From contig NZ_CP022221.1 of the NCBI RefSeq assembly GCF_004114935.1, forward strand, positions 5,973,001-6,037,000: DNA of 64,000 nt, given 5' to 3'. The translations under genes were made by a program, and so were the position numbers. How positions within the stretch are numbered: the first letter of the stretch is position 1; every line of letters starts with the position of its first letter. This DNA comes from Bradyrhizobium zhanjiangense (lineage in GTDB: Bacteria; Pseudomonadota; Alphaproteobacteria; Rhizobiales; Xanthobacteraceae). Below the pieces are notes generated by a model. That model saw nothing but the letters and a program-made list of their open reading frames with translations. It was not told the DNA's origin and did not search any database. Shown in pieces: positions 9,166 through 18,584 of the stretch.

Positions 9166-10761
9166 ATGAGTAACCCCGCTGAAAAGCCCGAGGTTGTGCA
9201 GCTTCCGGCCGAGCCGGTGAGCGCTCCATCGGCGAGCAGCCGCAGGGCTGCGGCGCAGCGGGTGCGCGAGGCGCGCGACAAGTTAACCTCGACCAGCGGA
9301 ACCCGGCCGGCCTTCGACGCCGAGATGCTGCGCCAATATGCCCAGACGCGGCTGTCGGCTTCCTATGTCGTGATGCTGCTGGTAGTCGCCACCGGCGTGC
9401 TGTTCGGGCTCTGGATGCAGCCGATTCCGGCCGCGGCCTGGACCGCGGGCATGCTCTGCATCCACAGCGCGATGATCCGCAGCTGCCGGCGGTTCCTGAC
9501 TGAGGCCGCCTCTCCGGCCGCAACGCGCGCATGGCGAACGCGTTTCGTCGTGCTCGACCTGCTCTATGGCCTGTGCTGGATGGCAATCCTGATCCACCCC
9601 GTGCTCGACATGGTCACGGAAACACTGATGATGTTCCTGATGCTGCTGGTGATCGCGGTATCGAGCATGCTGGCCGCCAATCTGCCGATCGCCGCCGTTG
9701 CCGCCACCGCGCCGGTCGCGGTCGCAATGGCCCTGAGCTTCGTGATGACCGGCTCACTGGACAATTACATCCTGGCGGCACTCGCGCTCGCGGCCGAAGG
9801 CTATTTCGTCCTGCTGGCCCACCGCCTGCACTCCTCGACCTTCGCCACGCTCGAGGCACGCGCCGAGAAGGACGCACTAATCGGCGAGCTCGAACAGGCC
9901 AAGGCAATCTCGGACGAAGCACGTCACCGCGCCGAATCCGCCAATGTCGCCAAGTCACGCTTCCTTGCGCAGATGAGCCACGAGCTGCGCACGCCGCTGA
10001 ACGCTATCCTCGGTTTCTCCGAGGTGATGAAGAGCGAGATTTTTGGCGCACACGCGGTGCCGGTCTACAAGGAGTACTCGGCGGACATCCATAATTCCGG
10101 CGTGCACCTGCTCAACCTCATCAACGAGATTCTCGATTTGTCGCGGATCGAGGCCGGCCGCTACGAACTCAACGAGGAAGCAGTGTCGCTAGTCGGCATC
10201 GTCGCCGACTGCCATCATTTGATGAAGCTGCGCGCCTCGAGCCGCGGCATCACCATCCACGAAGTGTTCGAGCAGGCCATGCCGCGGCTCTGGGCCGACG
10301 AGCGTGCGATCCGCCAGGTCGTGCTCAACCTGCTTTCCAACTCCATCAAGTTCACGCCGCAGGGCGGCGAGATCTGGCTCAAGGCGGGATGGACCGCTTC
10401 GGGTGGACAATATCTCTCGGTGAAGGATTCCGGCTCCGGAATCCCCGAGGACGAGATCCCGGTCGTGCTCGCCTCGTTCGGCCAGGGCTCCAACTCGATC
10501 AAATCGGCCGAACAGGGCGCAGGCCTCGGCCTGCCCATCGCCAAGAATCTGATCGACCTGCATGGCGGCACGTTCACGCTGAAATCGAAGCTGCGCATCG
10601 GCACCGAGGTCATCGTCACCTTCCCGCCGGAGCGCGTGATGAGCGCGCTGGCGCCGCTGTCGGATGATTCTCCGCCGCTCCAGCCCGAGAGTTCGCTCGT
10701 TCCCGACGAGAAGCGCCGGCCGCGCCACAAGCCGATCATGAGCGCAGGCACGGGCTCTTAA
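9166..10761 (+). CDS. Membrane-bound sensor histidine kinase (PleC/DivJ/PdhS-like)
   Basis: This histidine kinase has about 531 residues. An N-terminal cytoplasmic stretch is followed by five or six hydrophobic helices (roughly residues 65-220), a short coiled coil, and the HisKA domain with the phospho-acceptor His in MSHELRTPLNAILGFSE. The following stretch, SEIFG...YSADIHNSGVHLLNLI, is characteristic of the PleC/DivJ/PdhS family, which acts on DivK in the CtrA network. The HATPase domain shows NLLSNSIKF, DSGSGIPEDEI and GAGLGLPIAKN. The start may instead be the ATG at 9121, but the residues from there are Arg-rich and unlike the family. No receiver domain or partner regulator is adjacent. 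Confidence 0.85.
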   Translation: MSNPAEKPEVVQLPAEPVSAPSASSRRAAAQRVREARDKLTSTSGTRPAFDAEMLRQYAQTRLSASYVVMLLVVATGVLFGLWMQPIPAAAWTAGMLCIHSAMIRSCRRFLTEAASPAATRAWRTRFVVLDLLYGLCWMAILIHPVLDMVTETLMMFLMLLVIAVSSMLAANLPIAAVAATAPVAVAMALSFVMTGSLDNYILAALALAAEGYFVLLAHRLHSSTFATLEARAEKDALIGELEQAKAISDEARHRAESANVAKSRFLAQMSHELRTPLNAILGFSEVMKSEIFGAHAVPVYKEYSADIHNSGVHLLNLINEILDLSRIEAGRYELNEEAVSLVGIVADCHHLMKLRASSRGITIHEVFEQAMPRLWADERAIRQVVLNLLSNSIKFTPQGGEIWLKAGWTASGGQYLSVKDSGSGIPEDEIPVVLASFGQGSNSIKSAEQGAGLGLPIAKNLIDLHGGTFTLKSKLRIGTEVIVTFPPERVMSALAPLSDDSPPLQPESSLVPDEKRRPRHKPIMSAGTGS

Positions 10762-10805
10762 CGAGATGCTTGCAGACATGCCCGACGATCCCTCACAATG
10801 TCCGT

Positions 10806-11009
10806 ATGAGCAAAGAAACGCCGTGCGTCGCCGTCTGCATGATCGATCCCAAGACCAAGCTTTGCTTCGGCTGCGGCCGGACTTTGCCGGAGATCGCGCG
10901 CTGGCACGCCATGGACAGCGCCGAGCGGCTGACGGTCATGGCGCTGTTGCCGGCGCGCATGGATCAGGCAGGACTCGCACCGATCGCGGCATCGCCGAAA
11001 CGTACCTGA
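10806..11009 (+). CDS. DUF1289 family small cysteine-rich protein
   Basis: This 67-residue protein has the DUF1289 pattern: CVAVCMIDPKTKLCFGCGRT with four Cys, then LPEIARWHAM. The cysteines probably hold a metal or Fe-S centre. The start at 10806 (MSKETPC) matches family members; the longer in-frame extension upstream lacks support. The gene sits between the histidine kinase and a retropepsin-like protease and is likely co-transcribed with the latter, 28 bases downstream. Its function is unknown. Confidence 0.85.
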   Translation: MSKETPCVAVCMIDPKTKLCFGCGRTLPEIARWHAMDSAERLTVMALLPARMDQAGLAPIAASPKRT

Positions 11010-11037
11010 TCGGCACGCGCGCATCTGGAGGCGCGCA

Positions 11038-11592
11038 ATGATCCGCTTCTTGCTTGTACTCATCATGCTCGCCGGCACCGCAGGTGCGGTCGTCGCCTAT
11101 GGCGATCCCGACCAGATCGCGCGCGCCAGCCACAGGGTCTCGCACATCTTCCGCGCGCAGACCGCCGCCCCGGCCCCCGCCGTGCATATCCCGCGCGGCC
11201 AGGGTGGTGAGTTCGCACTGCGTGCGAAGATCAACGGCGTCACCGCGCCGATGGTGATCGATACAGGTGCGACCTCCGTGGTGCTGACCTGGGAAACCGC
11301 GAAAGCGATCGGACTGCCGCTCGAGATGCTCGAATACGACGTCGACCTGGAGACCGCGGGCGGCCACACCAAGGCGGCGCGGCTCACGCTCGACCGTCTC
11401 GCGGTCGGCAAGCTGGTCGAGAAGTCGGTGCCGGCCCTGGTCGTGCAACGTGGCCAGATGAAGACCAATCTGCTCGGCATGAGCTTCCTCGACCGCCTGG
11501 AAAGCTGGGGCGTGCGCGCGGACACGCTGATGCTGACAGGTTATCCGGAGCTCCAGAAGGGCCCCCGCCGCTCGCGCATCGCGATCGACTAG
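11038..11592 (+). CDS. Membrane-anchored retropepsin-like aspartic protease (TIGR02281 type)
   Basis: This 184-residue protein has one N-terminal hydrophobic helix (residues 1-21) and a periplasmic single-lobe aspartic protease domain. The catalytic motif reads VIDTGATSVVLT near residue 77, followed by the flap region, and LLGMSFLDRLESW gives the second family signature. Single-lobe enzymes of this clan AA group function as homodimers. The start ATG lies after GGAGGCGC, a good ribosome site. The gene is convergent with dusA, only five bases apart at the stops. The substrate is unknown. Confidence 0.85.
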   Translation: MIRFLLVLIMLAGTAGAVVAYGDPDQIARASHRVSHIFRAQTAAPAPAVHIPRGQGGEFALRAKINGVTAPMVIDTGATSVVLTWETAKAIGLPLEMLEYDVDLETAGGHTKAARLTLDRLAVGKLVEKSVPALVVQRGQMKTNLLGMSFLDRLESWGVRADTLMLTGYPELQKGPRRSRIAID

Positions 11593-11597
11593 ACGAG

Positions 11598-12614
11598 CTA
11601 CGCCGCCTCCGCTGGCGCAGGTGCACCGACACGCGCGATCGCCTCGCGCAGCACGTCGAGACCGGCGCCCGGCTTCACCCCCCGCTCGGCAAGATGGCGG
11701 CGGAAGGCGCGCGCGCCGGGAACGGCGTGGAATGCGCCGACGAAATGCCGCGTGATCGCGTGCAGCCGGGTGCCGCGCGCGAGCTGCTGTTCGATGTAGG
11801 GCATCATCGCCTCGAGCGCGTCCTGCATGGACGCGTGCGGCGCCGCCTCGCCGAAGATGTCGGTATCGACGCTGAGCAGCCGCCACGGCTCCTGATAGGC
11901 GGCGCGGCCGAGCATCACACCGTCGACATGGGCAAGATGCGCCTTCGCATCGTCGATGCCCGGGATGCCGCCATTGATGATGATGGGCACACCAGGCATT
12001 GCGCGTTTGAGCCGATAGACGCGATCATAGTCGAGCGGCGGGATGTCGCGGTTCTCCTTCGGCGAAAGGCCGTTGAGCCAGGCTTTGCGGGCGTGCACGA
12101 TCAGCGCATCGCTGCCGGACGCCACCACCGCGCGCGCGAGCGTATCGAGCGCCACTTCAGGGTCCTGGTCGTCGATCCCGATACGGCACTTCACAGTGAC
12201 GGGAACCGCGACCGCGCGCTTCATGGCGTCGACGCATCTCGCCACCAGTTCCGGCTCCGCCATGAGGCAGGCGCCGAACCGGCCATCCTTCACGCGATCG
12301 GACGGGCAGCCGACATTGAGATTGATCTCGTCATAACCGAACGCCTCACCGATCCGCGCAGCCAGCGCTAGCTCGTGCGGATCCGACCCGCCAAGCTGAA
12401 GCGCCACCGGATGCTCGCACGCGTCGAACCCAAGCAGCCGCTCCCGATCGCCATGAATAATGGCGCCCGTGGTCAGCATCTCCGTATAAAGCAGCGCCCG
12501 CCGCGTCAGTTGACGGTGGAACACCCGGCAATGCCGGTCCGTCCAATCCATCATCGGCGCCACGGAAAAGCGATAGTCATGCGATTTCAAGGCATTGACC
12601 TCTGTCCGTCCCAT
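11598..12614 (-). CDS. dusA: tRNA-dihydrouridine(20/20a) synthase DusA
   Basis: This flavoenzyme of about 338 residues reduces uridine to dihydrouridine in the tRNA D-loop. Diagnostic motifs are FSVAPMMDWTDRHCR at the N-terminus, ALQLGGSDP, EINLNVGCPSDRV with the catalytic Cys, VKCRIGIDDQD, IVHARKAWLNGLSPKENR and INGGIPGID. The start may be the ATG at 12614 or the TTG at 12590, which has AGAGG eight bases upstream. The first codons coincide with the known attachment region used by dusA-specific integrases. A diverged copy of this 5' end, with about 250 bases of upstream sequence, lies at 42161-42455. Confidence 0.93.
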   Translation of the reverse strand: MGRTEVNALKSHDYRFSVAPMMDWTDRHCRVFHRQLTRRALLYTEMLTTGAIIHGDRERLLGFDACEHPVALQLGGSDPHELALAARIGEAFGYDEINLNVGCPSDRVKDGRFGACLMAEPELVARCVDAMKRAVAVPVTVKCRIGIDDQDPEVALDTLARAVVASGSDALIVHARKAWLNGLSPKENRDIPPLDYDRVYRLKRAMPGVPIIINGGIPGIDDAKAHLAHVDGVMLGRAAYQEPWRLLSVDTDIFGEAAPHASMQDALEAMMPYIEQQLARGTRLHAITRHFVGAFHAVPGARAFRRHLAERGVKPGAGLDVLREAIARVGAPAPAEAA

Positions 12615-12840
12615 TCGATGAATATCAAGGTATTCCTTCGCGGCTGACCATTTGGAGATGACGCGCGCTCTTCCTTCGCCTGAACGTGCGTCCCATGCAA
12701 GTGGAATAAACATCGTGGGTGGGGGGCACGAGAGAGCAATGCCGATCACGTTTGCCGCAACGAGAAGCATCTGGATCCATCTTCGGCGCGGATGGTCCAA
12801 CACTTCAATAGACGGTGAACGGCCCGCTCAAAATTAGACA
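12541..12840 (-). repeat. Left copy of the dusA 5'-end repeat (attachment-site candidate)
   Basis: The segment from the core TCCAATCCATCAT (12542-12554) rightward to about 12840 aligns with 42161-42455 in the same orientation. The first 50 bases match at roughly 80 percent by eye, then the match drops to about 60-75 percent. Similarity stops abruptly at the core on the dusA-body side. That is the pattern left by integration within dusA, where the element supplies a new 5' end and the old one is displaced. Confidence 0.6.
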
Positions 12841-13131
12841 AATCTTCAGATCGAGACGACCAACCACCAACGAGAGAACTGAATCGGGAGAACGCCCGCG
12901 CCGAACTTGCCAAGAATGGTGGGTTGGACTCAGTTCGACCTTGGCGGCTTTCATCGCGAAAGGCCCAACCTTTACATCGGCGCTTCGTAATCCAGCAAAA
13001 GAAATGCCATGTCCGAGAGACACGGCAAGTTCCAGGGAGGGAAGACTGGGAGAATTCGAAGCGGGAATGAGCCGTCGCCCAGTTGATCCTTCGCCGGCGC
13101 GAAAGCGATCACCTACCGCTCACGACCGCGA
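12841..13131. other. Intergenic region between dusA and dhaK without a supported gene
   Basis: About 290 bases downstream of dhaK and upstream of the dusA repeat. Short frames exist on both strands (for example minus-strand 12805-13023), but none has a convincing ribosome site or a recognisable family. No clear terminator hairpin for the long dhaK operon was found. Confidence 0.4.
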
Positions 13132-14115
13132 TCACCATTTCAATGCCGCCGTGTGCACGGGATGGTCCCAGAGCGCGGTCGTCTCAGTGTCGAGCAGGCT
13201 GACGGTGAGCGAACACCCAGCCATGTCCAGCGAGGTAACGAAGCTGCCGACCAGCGAGCGAGCGATGCGCAAACCGCGCTTCTCGAGCATCCGACGCGCC
13301 GCGTTGTACATCAGGTAGAGTTCGATCATCGGCGTGCCGCCAAATCCGTTGACGAGCAGGAGGGCCTCGGCGCCGTCGCGCGCGTCGAGCTCCTGCGCGA
13401 TAGCCGTCGTCATCTCGTCAGCGATCGCATCGGCCCGCTCCAGCTTGACGCGGCGACGTCCCGGCTCGCCGTGAATGCCGACCCCCACCTCCATCTCGTC
13501 CTCGCCGAGCGAGAAGGTCGGCGTGCCCGCGGCCGGGACCGTGCAACTCGTCAGCGCCACCCCCATCGAACGCGTGCGCGCGTTGACGCGCTCGCCGAGC
13601 GCGACGCAGCCTTTGAGGTCGGCGCCCTTCTCGGCAGCCGCGCCGACGATCTTCTCCACGATGAGCGTGCCAGCCACGCCGCGACGCCCGATGCTGTGGG
13701 TCGAGTTTTCGACCGCGACGTCATCGTCGGTCACGATGGTCGCCGTGCGGCCCTCGGCGATCTCGGCCGCCATCTCGAAATTCATGCGGTCACCCGCATA
13801 GTTCTTTACGATGAATAGCACGCCGGCCTCTCCCGCAACCGCCTGTGCCGCCTCGACGATCTGGTCCGGCGTCGGCGAGGTGAAAACCTGCCCCGGACAT
13901 GCGGCATCCAACATGCCACAGCCGACGAAGCCCGCATGCAGCGGCTCGTGCCCGCTGCCGCCGCCCGATACGAGCGCAACCTTCCGCGGATTCAGCTCGC
14001 GGCGCCGCACAAATTTCCGCTCCGCGCCGAGCGCGAGGATATCGGCATGCGCGGCGGCAAGCCCGTCGAGGCTCTCCGCGAGCACGTCGTCGACCGAATT
14101 GATGAATTTTTTCAT
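13132..14115 (-). CDS. dhaK: Dihydroxyacetone kinase subunit DhaK
   Basis: This 327-residue subunit binds dihydroxyacetone as a hemiaminal on a His. Visible landmarks are VALVSGGGSGHEPLHAGFVG (residues 47-64, substrate loop), KNYAGDRMNFEMAAE, and GIHGEPGRRR with the substrate-binding His at residue 215, equivalent to His218 in E. coli. The length agrees with the family. It is the last gene of a long minus-strand operon whose upstream members encode DhaL, DhaM, HPr and enzyme I, which provide the phosphoryl chain. DHA enters glycolysis as dihydroxyacetone phosphate. Confidence 0.95.
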   Translation of the reverse strand: MKKFINSVDDVLAESLDGLAAAHADILALGAERKFVRRRELNPRKVALVSGGGSGHEPLHAGFVGCGMLDAACPGQVFTSPTPDQIVEAAQAVAGEAGVLFIVKNYAGDRMNFEMAAEIAEGRTATIVTDDDVAVENSTHSIGRRGVAGTLIVEKIVGAAAEKGADLKGCVALGERVNARTRSMGVALTSCTVPAAGTPTFSLGEDEMEVGVGIHGEPGRRRVKLERADAIADEMTTAIAQELDARDGAEALLLVNGFGGTPMIELYLMYNAARRMLEKRGLRIARSLVGSFVTSLDMAGCSLTVSLLDTETTALWDHPVHTAALKW

Positions 14116-14152
14116 TGTCTTCTCCCCGCTTCATCACTTTGAGCCTTCGCGC

Positions 14153-14575
14153 TTATTTTTCGCGTATGATGGCACTCAAGCGCCGCGCGAATTCCTGGAG
14201 CAGCGCATCGAGCTCGGCGTTGCGCTTGGCACTGCCGAGGTCCGGCAAGTGCAGCGTCAGGGTCCGCTCATGCGCCCCTTCAGTCAGGCGGCCGATGCGG
14301 CGCGGATGTGCGCGTGCATAGGCGCGAAGAAAGGCAGTCTTCGCCTGCGGCGGAAAGTGACAGACATCGAAGATCGTATTGAGATGCTGCACCGGAATCG
14401 GCACCGGATATGCCGGATTGCTGATCTGGCTGACGAAACTGCGATTCTTGCCCATCGCATGTGCAAGGCGAAGCCGCATGCCTGACGGACGGCTCTCGAG
14501 CACCTCCTTGAAGATGCGCTTGTAGACCGCAACAGCACCGGCTTCCGCCGGTTCATCGATCGCCGTATCAGCCAA
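14153..14575 (-). CDS. Small putative DNA-binding protein of the dha operon
   Basis: This 140-residue protein is translationally coupled to ptsI (8-base overlap) and lies before dhaK. Residues 33-55 (MRLRLAHAMGKNRSFVSQIS) look like an XRE-type helix-turn-helix, with a second helix in PVQHLNTIFDVCHF. The C-terminal half (HERTLTLHLPDLGS...) forms amphipathic helices. I do not recognise a named family. Its position inside a PTS-linked operon suggests a regulator of this operon, perhaps sensing phosphorylation state or substrate (inference). No DhaR-type activator is present. Confidence 0.55.
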   Translation of the reverse strand: MADTAIDEPAEAGAVAVYKRIFKEVLESRPSGMRLRLAHAMGKNRSFVSQISNPAYPVPIPVQHLNTIFDVCHFPPQAKTAFLRAYARAHPRRIGRLTEGAHERTLTLHLPDLGSAKRNAELDALLQEFARRLSAIIREK

Positions 14576-16199
14576 GGCCGCCTCCGCTGCTCAGCCGGTC
14601 GATCGTCTGCTTGATCTGCGCGAGCGCCGATGAATTCACGGATAGCTCGCGCAAGCCGCAGTTCAGCAATGCGGGAAGGCAGCGCGGATCGCTCGCCATG
14701 TCACCGCACAGGCTGACACTGATGCCGGCGCGCCGCCCGTGCTCCGCGGTCCGCGCGATCAGCTCGAGCACTGCCGGATGCAGCGGGTCCATCAAGGGGG
14801 CGAGAGCTCCATTGGAACGATCGCACGCAAGGACATATTGCGCGAGGTCGTTCGACCCGATTGAGAAGAAGGCGGCCCTGAAGCTCGTGACCGCCAGGGC
14901 CGCCGCCGGGACTTCAACCATTATTCCCAGCTCGGGGAGCATCGCGGCAATGCCGTCCGCCTGCAAGCGCTGCACGACGTCAGCGAACAGCTTCCGTCCT
15001 GCCTCGAGTTCGTCCGCCGATGTGACCATCGGAAACATGACCTTGAGGTTTCCACGCACGGCCGCACGCGCCAGCGCGCGAAGCTGAATGGCAAAGATCT
15101 CGGGCCGTGCCAGGCAAAGCCGCAAGCCGCGGACCCCGAGGAAGGGATTGGCTTCGCCGTCCTGCGTGAATCCAGGCACCGGCTTGTCGCCGCCCGCGTC
15201 AAAGGTTCGAATGGTGACCGGGCGCCGGTCGGCCCAGCGCAATACCGCATCGTAGGCCTGAAACTGTGTCTCCTCGTCGGGCAGGCCACCCCGCTCGGCG
15301 AGCAGAAACTCGGTGCGCATCAAGCCGATACCATCAGCATATTGCGCGTCGGCATGCTCGAGATCCTCGACGCGCTGGATATTGATGAACAGCTTGATCC
15401 GCTCGCCGCGCCAGGACGCCGTCGGTCGCTGGAGGATCGCGCGGGCAGACGCCCTGCTCTTGCGGTGGGTTTCGCGCCGCTTCTCGAACAAGCGGAGCTG
15501 CTCGGCGCTGGGATCGAGTTCAAGCGTGGCACCTTCGCCGTCGAGCAGCGCCATGGGTCCAACTTCGGCTGCGACTTCCGTGATCGTGCCAATCTGCACG
15601 ACCATTGGAATGCCCCTTGCGCGCGCCAGCATCGCGACGTGGCTCGTGGGACTGCCGCGCAAGAGCGCCAGACCGCCGCCGCCGGACCAGTCGATCTCCA
15701 GAAAACGCGAGGGCGGCAGATCGTCGGCGCAGACGACGGCGCCGCTCGGAATTTTCAGGACCTGGCCCTCGCCTCCCCGCAGAATGGCGACCACGCGGTC
15801 GCGCAAATCAGCGAGATCGGAGGAGCGCGCCTTCAAATATTCGTCCTCAGCCGAATTGTAGTCCGCGATCTGCTCGTCAAGCGCCGAACGCCATGCGACA
15901 TCCGCAGGACTCCCCTCGCCAATCGACGCGAAGATCGCCTCGATGAAATCCTCATCGTCTAGCAGGGCGACCTGGAATTCCAGAATCTGCGCGGCTTCAC
16001 CTCCAGCGATCGCGGCAAGCTCCGCGATCTGCCCGCTTGCCACGTCGATCGCGCTGCGCAGCGCGAGCGCTTCCTCGACCAGCGAGCCTGCGACCCGCTC
16101 GCCGCTCGCGCCCGCATTGACACGGACGAACGGACCATGGGCAAAGCCGATCGAAGCGGTTCTGCCGCGGAAGGCCAGTCCTGTAGCGCCTCCCTGCAT
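14568..16199 (-). CDS. ptsI: PTS enzyme I (phosphoenolpyruvate-protein phosphotransferase)
   Basis: This 543-residue enzyme I takes phosphate from PEP and passes it to HPr. The N-terminal domain carries the active-site His187 in GSPTSHVAMLARARGIPMV. The C-terminal PEP-binding barrel shows LMRTEFLLAE, RTFDAGGDKP, FLGVRGLRLCL, EVPAAAL, SIGSNDLAQYVLACDR and SLCGDMASDP with its catalytic Cys. It lacks the GAF domain of PtsP, so it is a classic sugar-type enzyme I and not the nitrogen paralogue. It is directly downstream of HPr (start abuts stop) and overlaps the next gene. Here it most likely serves DhaM (inference from context). Confidence 0.93.
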   Translation of the reverse strand: MQGGATGLAFRGRTASIGFAHGPFVRVNAGASGERVAGSLVEEALALRSAIDVASGQIAELAAIAGGEAAQILEFQVALLDDEDFIEAIFASIGEGSPADVAWRSALDEQIADYNSAEDEYLKARSSDLADLRDRVVAILRGGEGQVLKIPSGAVVCADDLPPSRFLEIDWSGGGGLALLRGSPTSHVAMLARARGIPMVVQIGTITEVAAEVGPMALLDGEGATLELDPSAEQLRLFEKRRETHRKSRASARAILQRPTASWRGERIKLFINIQRVEDLEHADAQYADGIGLMRTEFLLAERGGLPDEETQFQAYDAVLRWADRRPVTIRTFDAGGDKPVPGFTQDGEANPFLGVRGLRLCLARPEIFAIQLRALARAAVRGNLKVMFPMVTSADELEAGRKLFADVVQRLQADGIAAMLPELGIMVEVPAAALAVTSFRAAFFSIGSNDLAQYVLACDRSNGALAPLMDPLHPAVLELIARTAEHGRRAGISVSLCGDMASDPRCLPALLNCGLRELSVNSSALAQIKQTIDRLSSGGGLG

Positions 16200-16508
16200 C
16201 TAGGAAACCTCGTCCGGAAAATCGGTTGTAATCAGATTGACCAGCGCCGCAACCGCGGCCTCCGCGTCACTGCCGGATGCCTTGATCTCGATCGTGCTGC
16301 CGTGCGCCGCACGCATGGCCATGATCTTGGCCACGCTCTTGGCGTTGATCCAATCGGTCGCGCCTGCGACCCGAACGGAAATCTGCGCCTGGAACTTCTT
16401 GGCAAGCTTGGTCAGCTTGACCGCCGGGCGCGCATGCATGCCTACCGCGTGCACCAACCGCACATTACCGGTGAAGATCTGTCCGTCCGCTTTGTCCAGC
16501 ATATTCAC
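16200..16508 (-). CDS. HPr family phosphocarrier protein
   Basis: This 102-residue HPr shuttles phosphate from enzyme I to the EIIA-like DhaM. The active site LVHAVGMHARPAVKL carries His25, and NAKSVAKIM matches the regulatory serine region, although no HPr kinase gene is nearby. It has about 15 extra N-terminal residues compared with the typical 85-90. It is encoded between dhaM and ptsI in the same operon. Together these genes form a complete PEP-to-DhaM relay. Confidence 0.93.
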   Translation of the reverse strand: MNMLDKADGQIFTGNVRLVHAVGMHARPAVKLTKLAKKFQAQISVRVAGATDWINAKSVAKIMAMRAAHGSTIEIKASGSDAEAAVAALVNLITTDFPDEVS

Positions 16509-16533
16509 ATTCCGTCATCACCTCGCCGACATG

Positions 16534-16926
16534 TCAGTCGGCAGAAAGTTCCTCGGCCACGGCCTTCACCTGGGCCAGCGAGCTGCCGCCTGCCGCCTCG
16601 GTCGCCGCCATCACGGCGCCCTCCACGATCGGCGCGTTGCATACGACAACGAGATCGCGCCGTGCAGGCTCCAGCATTTCGACCGCCATCTCGCTGTTGG
16701 TTTCGGCGCCGCCAAGATCGACGAGGATCGCGACGCCCTTTGCGGACCAGGCATTATTGATGGCGTCGATGATCGAGGAAACACTGGTGCCCAGTCCACC
16801 GTCCGGATTGCCGCCACAGAAGGCCACCTTGACCTCGCTGCCGACCATCTGCCGCACCATGTCGGCGGTGCCCTTGGCGATATCCTTCGAATGCGAGACG
16901 ATCACGATACCTACAGTGTCGGTCAT
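16534..16926 (-). CDS. dhaM: PTS-dependent dihydroxyacetone kinase phosphotransferase subunit DhaM (EIIA-mannose-like domain)
   Basis: This 130-residue protein is a lone EIIA(Man)-like domain. The phosphorylated His12 lies in IVIVSHSKDIAKG. CGGNPDGGLGTSV is the substrate-side loop, and ILVDLGGAETNSEMA is another family marker. In E. coli, DhaM is fused to HPr and an EI-like domain; here the three functions are separate proteins encoded in one operon. It passes phosphate to the ADP held by DhaL. Its start overlaps the dhaL stop (ATGA), so the two are translationally coupled. Confidence 0.92.
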   Translation of the reverse strand: MTDTVGIVIVSHSKDIAKGTADMVRQMVGSEVKVAFCGGNPDGGLGTSVSSIIDAINNAWSAKGVAILVDLGGAETNSEMAVEMLEPARRDLVVVCNAPIVEGAVMAATEAAGGSSLAQVKAVAEELSAD

Positions 16927-17546
16927 TGCTGTCCCTCCAGGCTCGCGCAGACCGCCTGCACGAGTACGCAGCTCGAACGTGCGCCAGGATCGACATGTCC
17001 GACGCTGCGCGGTCCGAGGAACGACGCTCGCCCCTTGGTGGCCTGCATCGCTGCGGTCCGCTCGACCGCTTCGGCCGCGGTGGTGCGGACCTGCGCGATC
17101 AGATCCGGTTGGCCGGCCGCCGTCCTCAACGTTTCCAGGACTGGAACAAGCACGTCGAGCATTGTCTTCTCGCCGGCCTGGGAGCGCCCCCGCGCGCTCA
17201 CCGCATTCACGCCGCTGCCAAAGACATCCGCAAGATCGTCCGGCAAGTGCCTGTCATGCGAGAGCGCTTCGCCCGCGGCAAGAAAGAAACTGCCGTAAAG
17301 CGGCCCGGAGGCGCCTCCTACGGTCATCACCAGGGTCTTGCCGATCATCTTCAGCGCCTCGTCCAGCGGTTGCGCCGAGATGGCATCAAGCTTGCCGAGC
17401 ACGGCCTCGAAGCCGCGCTTCATATTTGTCCCATGGTCACCGTCGCCGATCGCCTGATCCAGGGTCGTGAGTTCTGGCGCGCTCGCGATGACCTGCTCTG
17501 CGGCCACCTTGACCAGCGTCTTGATCGTCTCGGGTTGTAGCGACAT
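16923..17546 (-). CDS. dhaL: Dihydroxyacetone kinase ADP-binding subunit DhaL
   Basis: This 207-residue helical-barrel subunit holds ADP/ATP as a permanent cofactor and transfers phosphate from DhaM to the DHA on DhaK. The Mg-binding Asp cluster AIGDGDHGTNMKRG lies at residues 32-45. VGGASGPLYGSFFLAAGEAL and the C-terminal GRASFLGPRSVGHVDPGA lid complete the family pattern. It follows the ABC ATPase gene at 17559 after only 12 bases, so kinase and importer belong to one transcript. Confidence 0.94.
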   Translation of the reverse strand: MSLQPETIKTLVKVAAEQVIASAPELTTLDQAIGDGDHGTNMKRGFEAVLGKLDAISAQPLDEALKMIGKTLVMTVGGASGPLYGSFFLAAGEALSHDRHLPDDLADVFGSGVNAVSARGRSQAGEKTMLDVLVPVLETLRTAAGQPDLIAQVRTTAAEAVERTAAMQATKGRASFLGPRSVGHVDPGARSSCVLVQAVCASLEGQQ

Positions 17547-17558
17547 CGAGTTGATCCT

Positions 17559-18576
<1,018 letters not shown>

Positions 18577-18584
<8 letters not shown>

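Noticed and set aside
12805..13318. Short frames between dusA and dhaK considered as integrase or transposase remnants
   Set aside because: No R-H-R-Y tyrosine recombinase or DDE motif was found, and the plus-strand frame runs antisense into dhaK.
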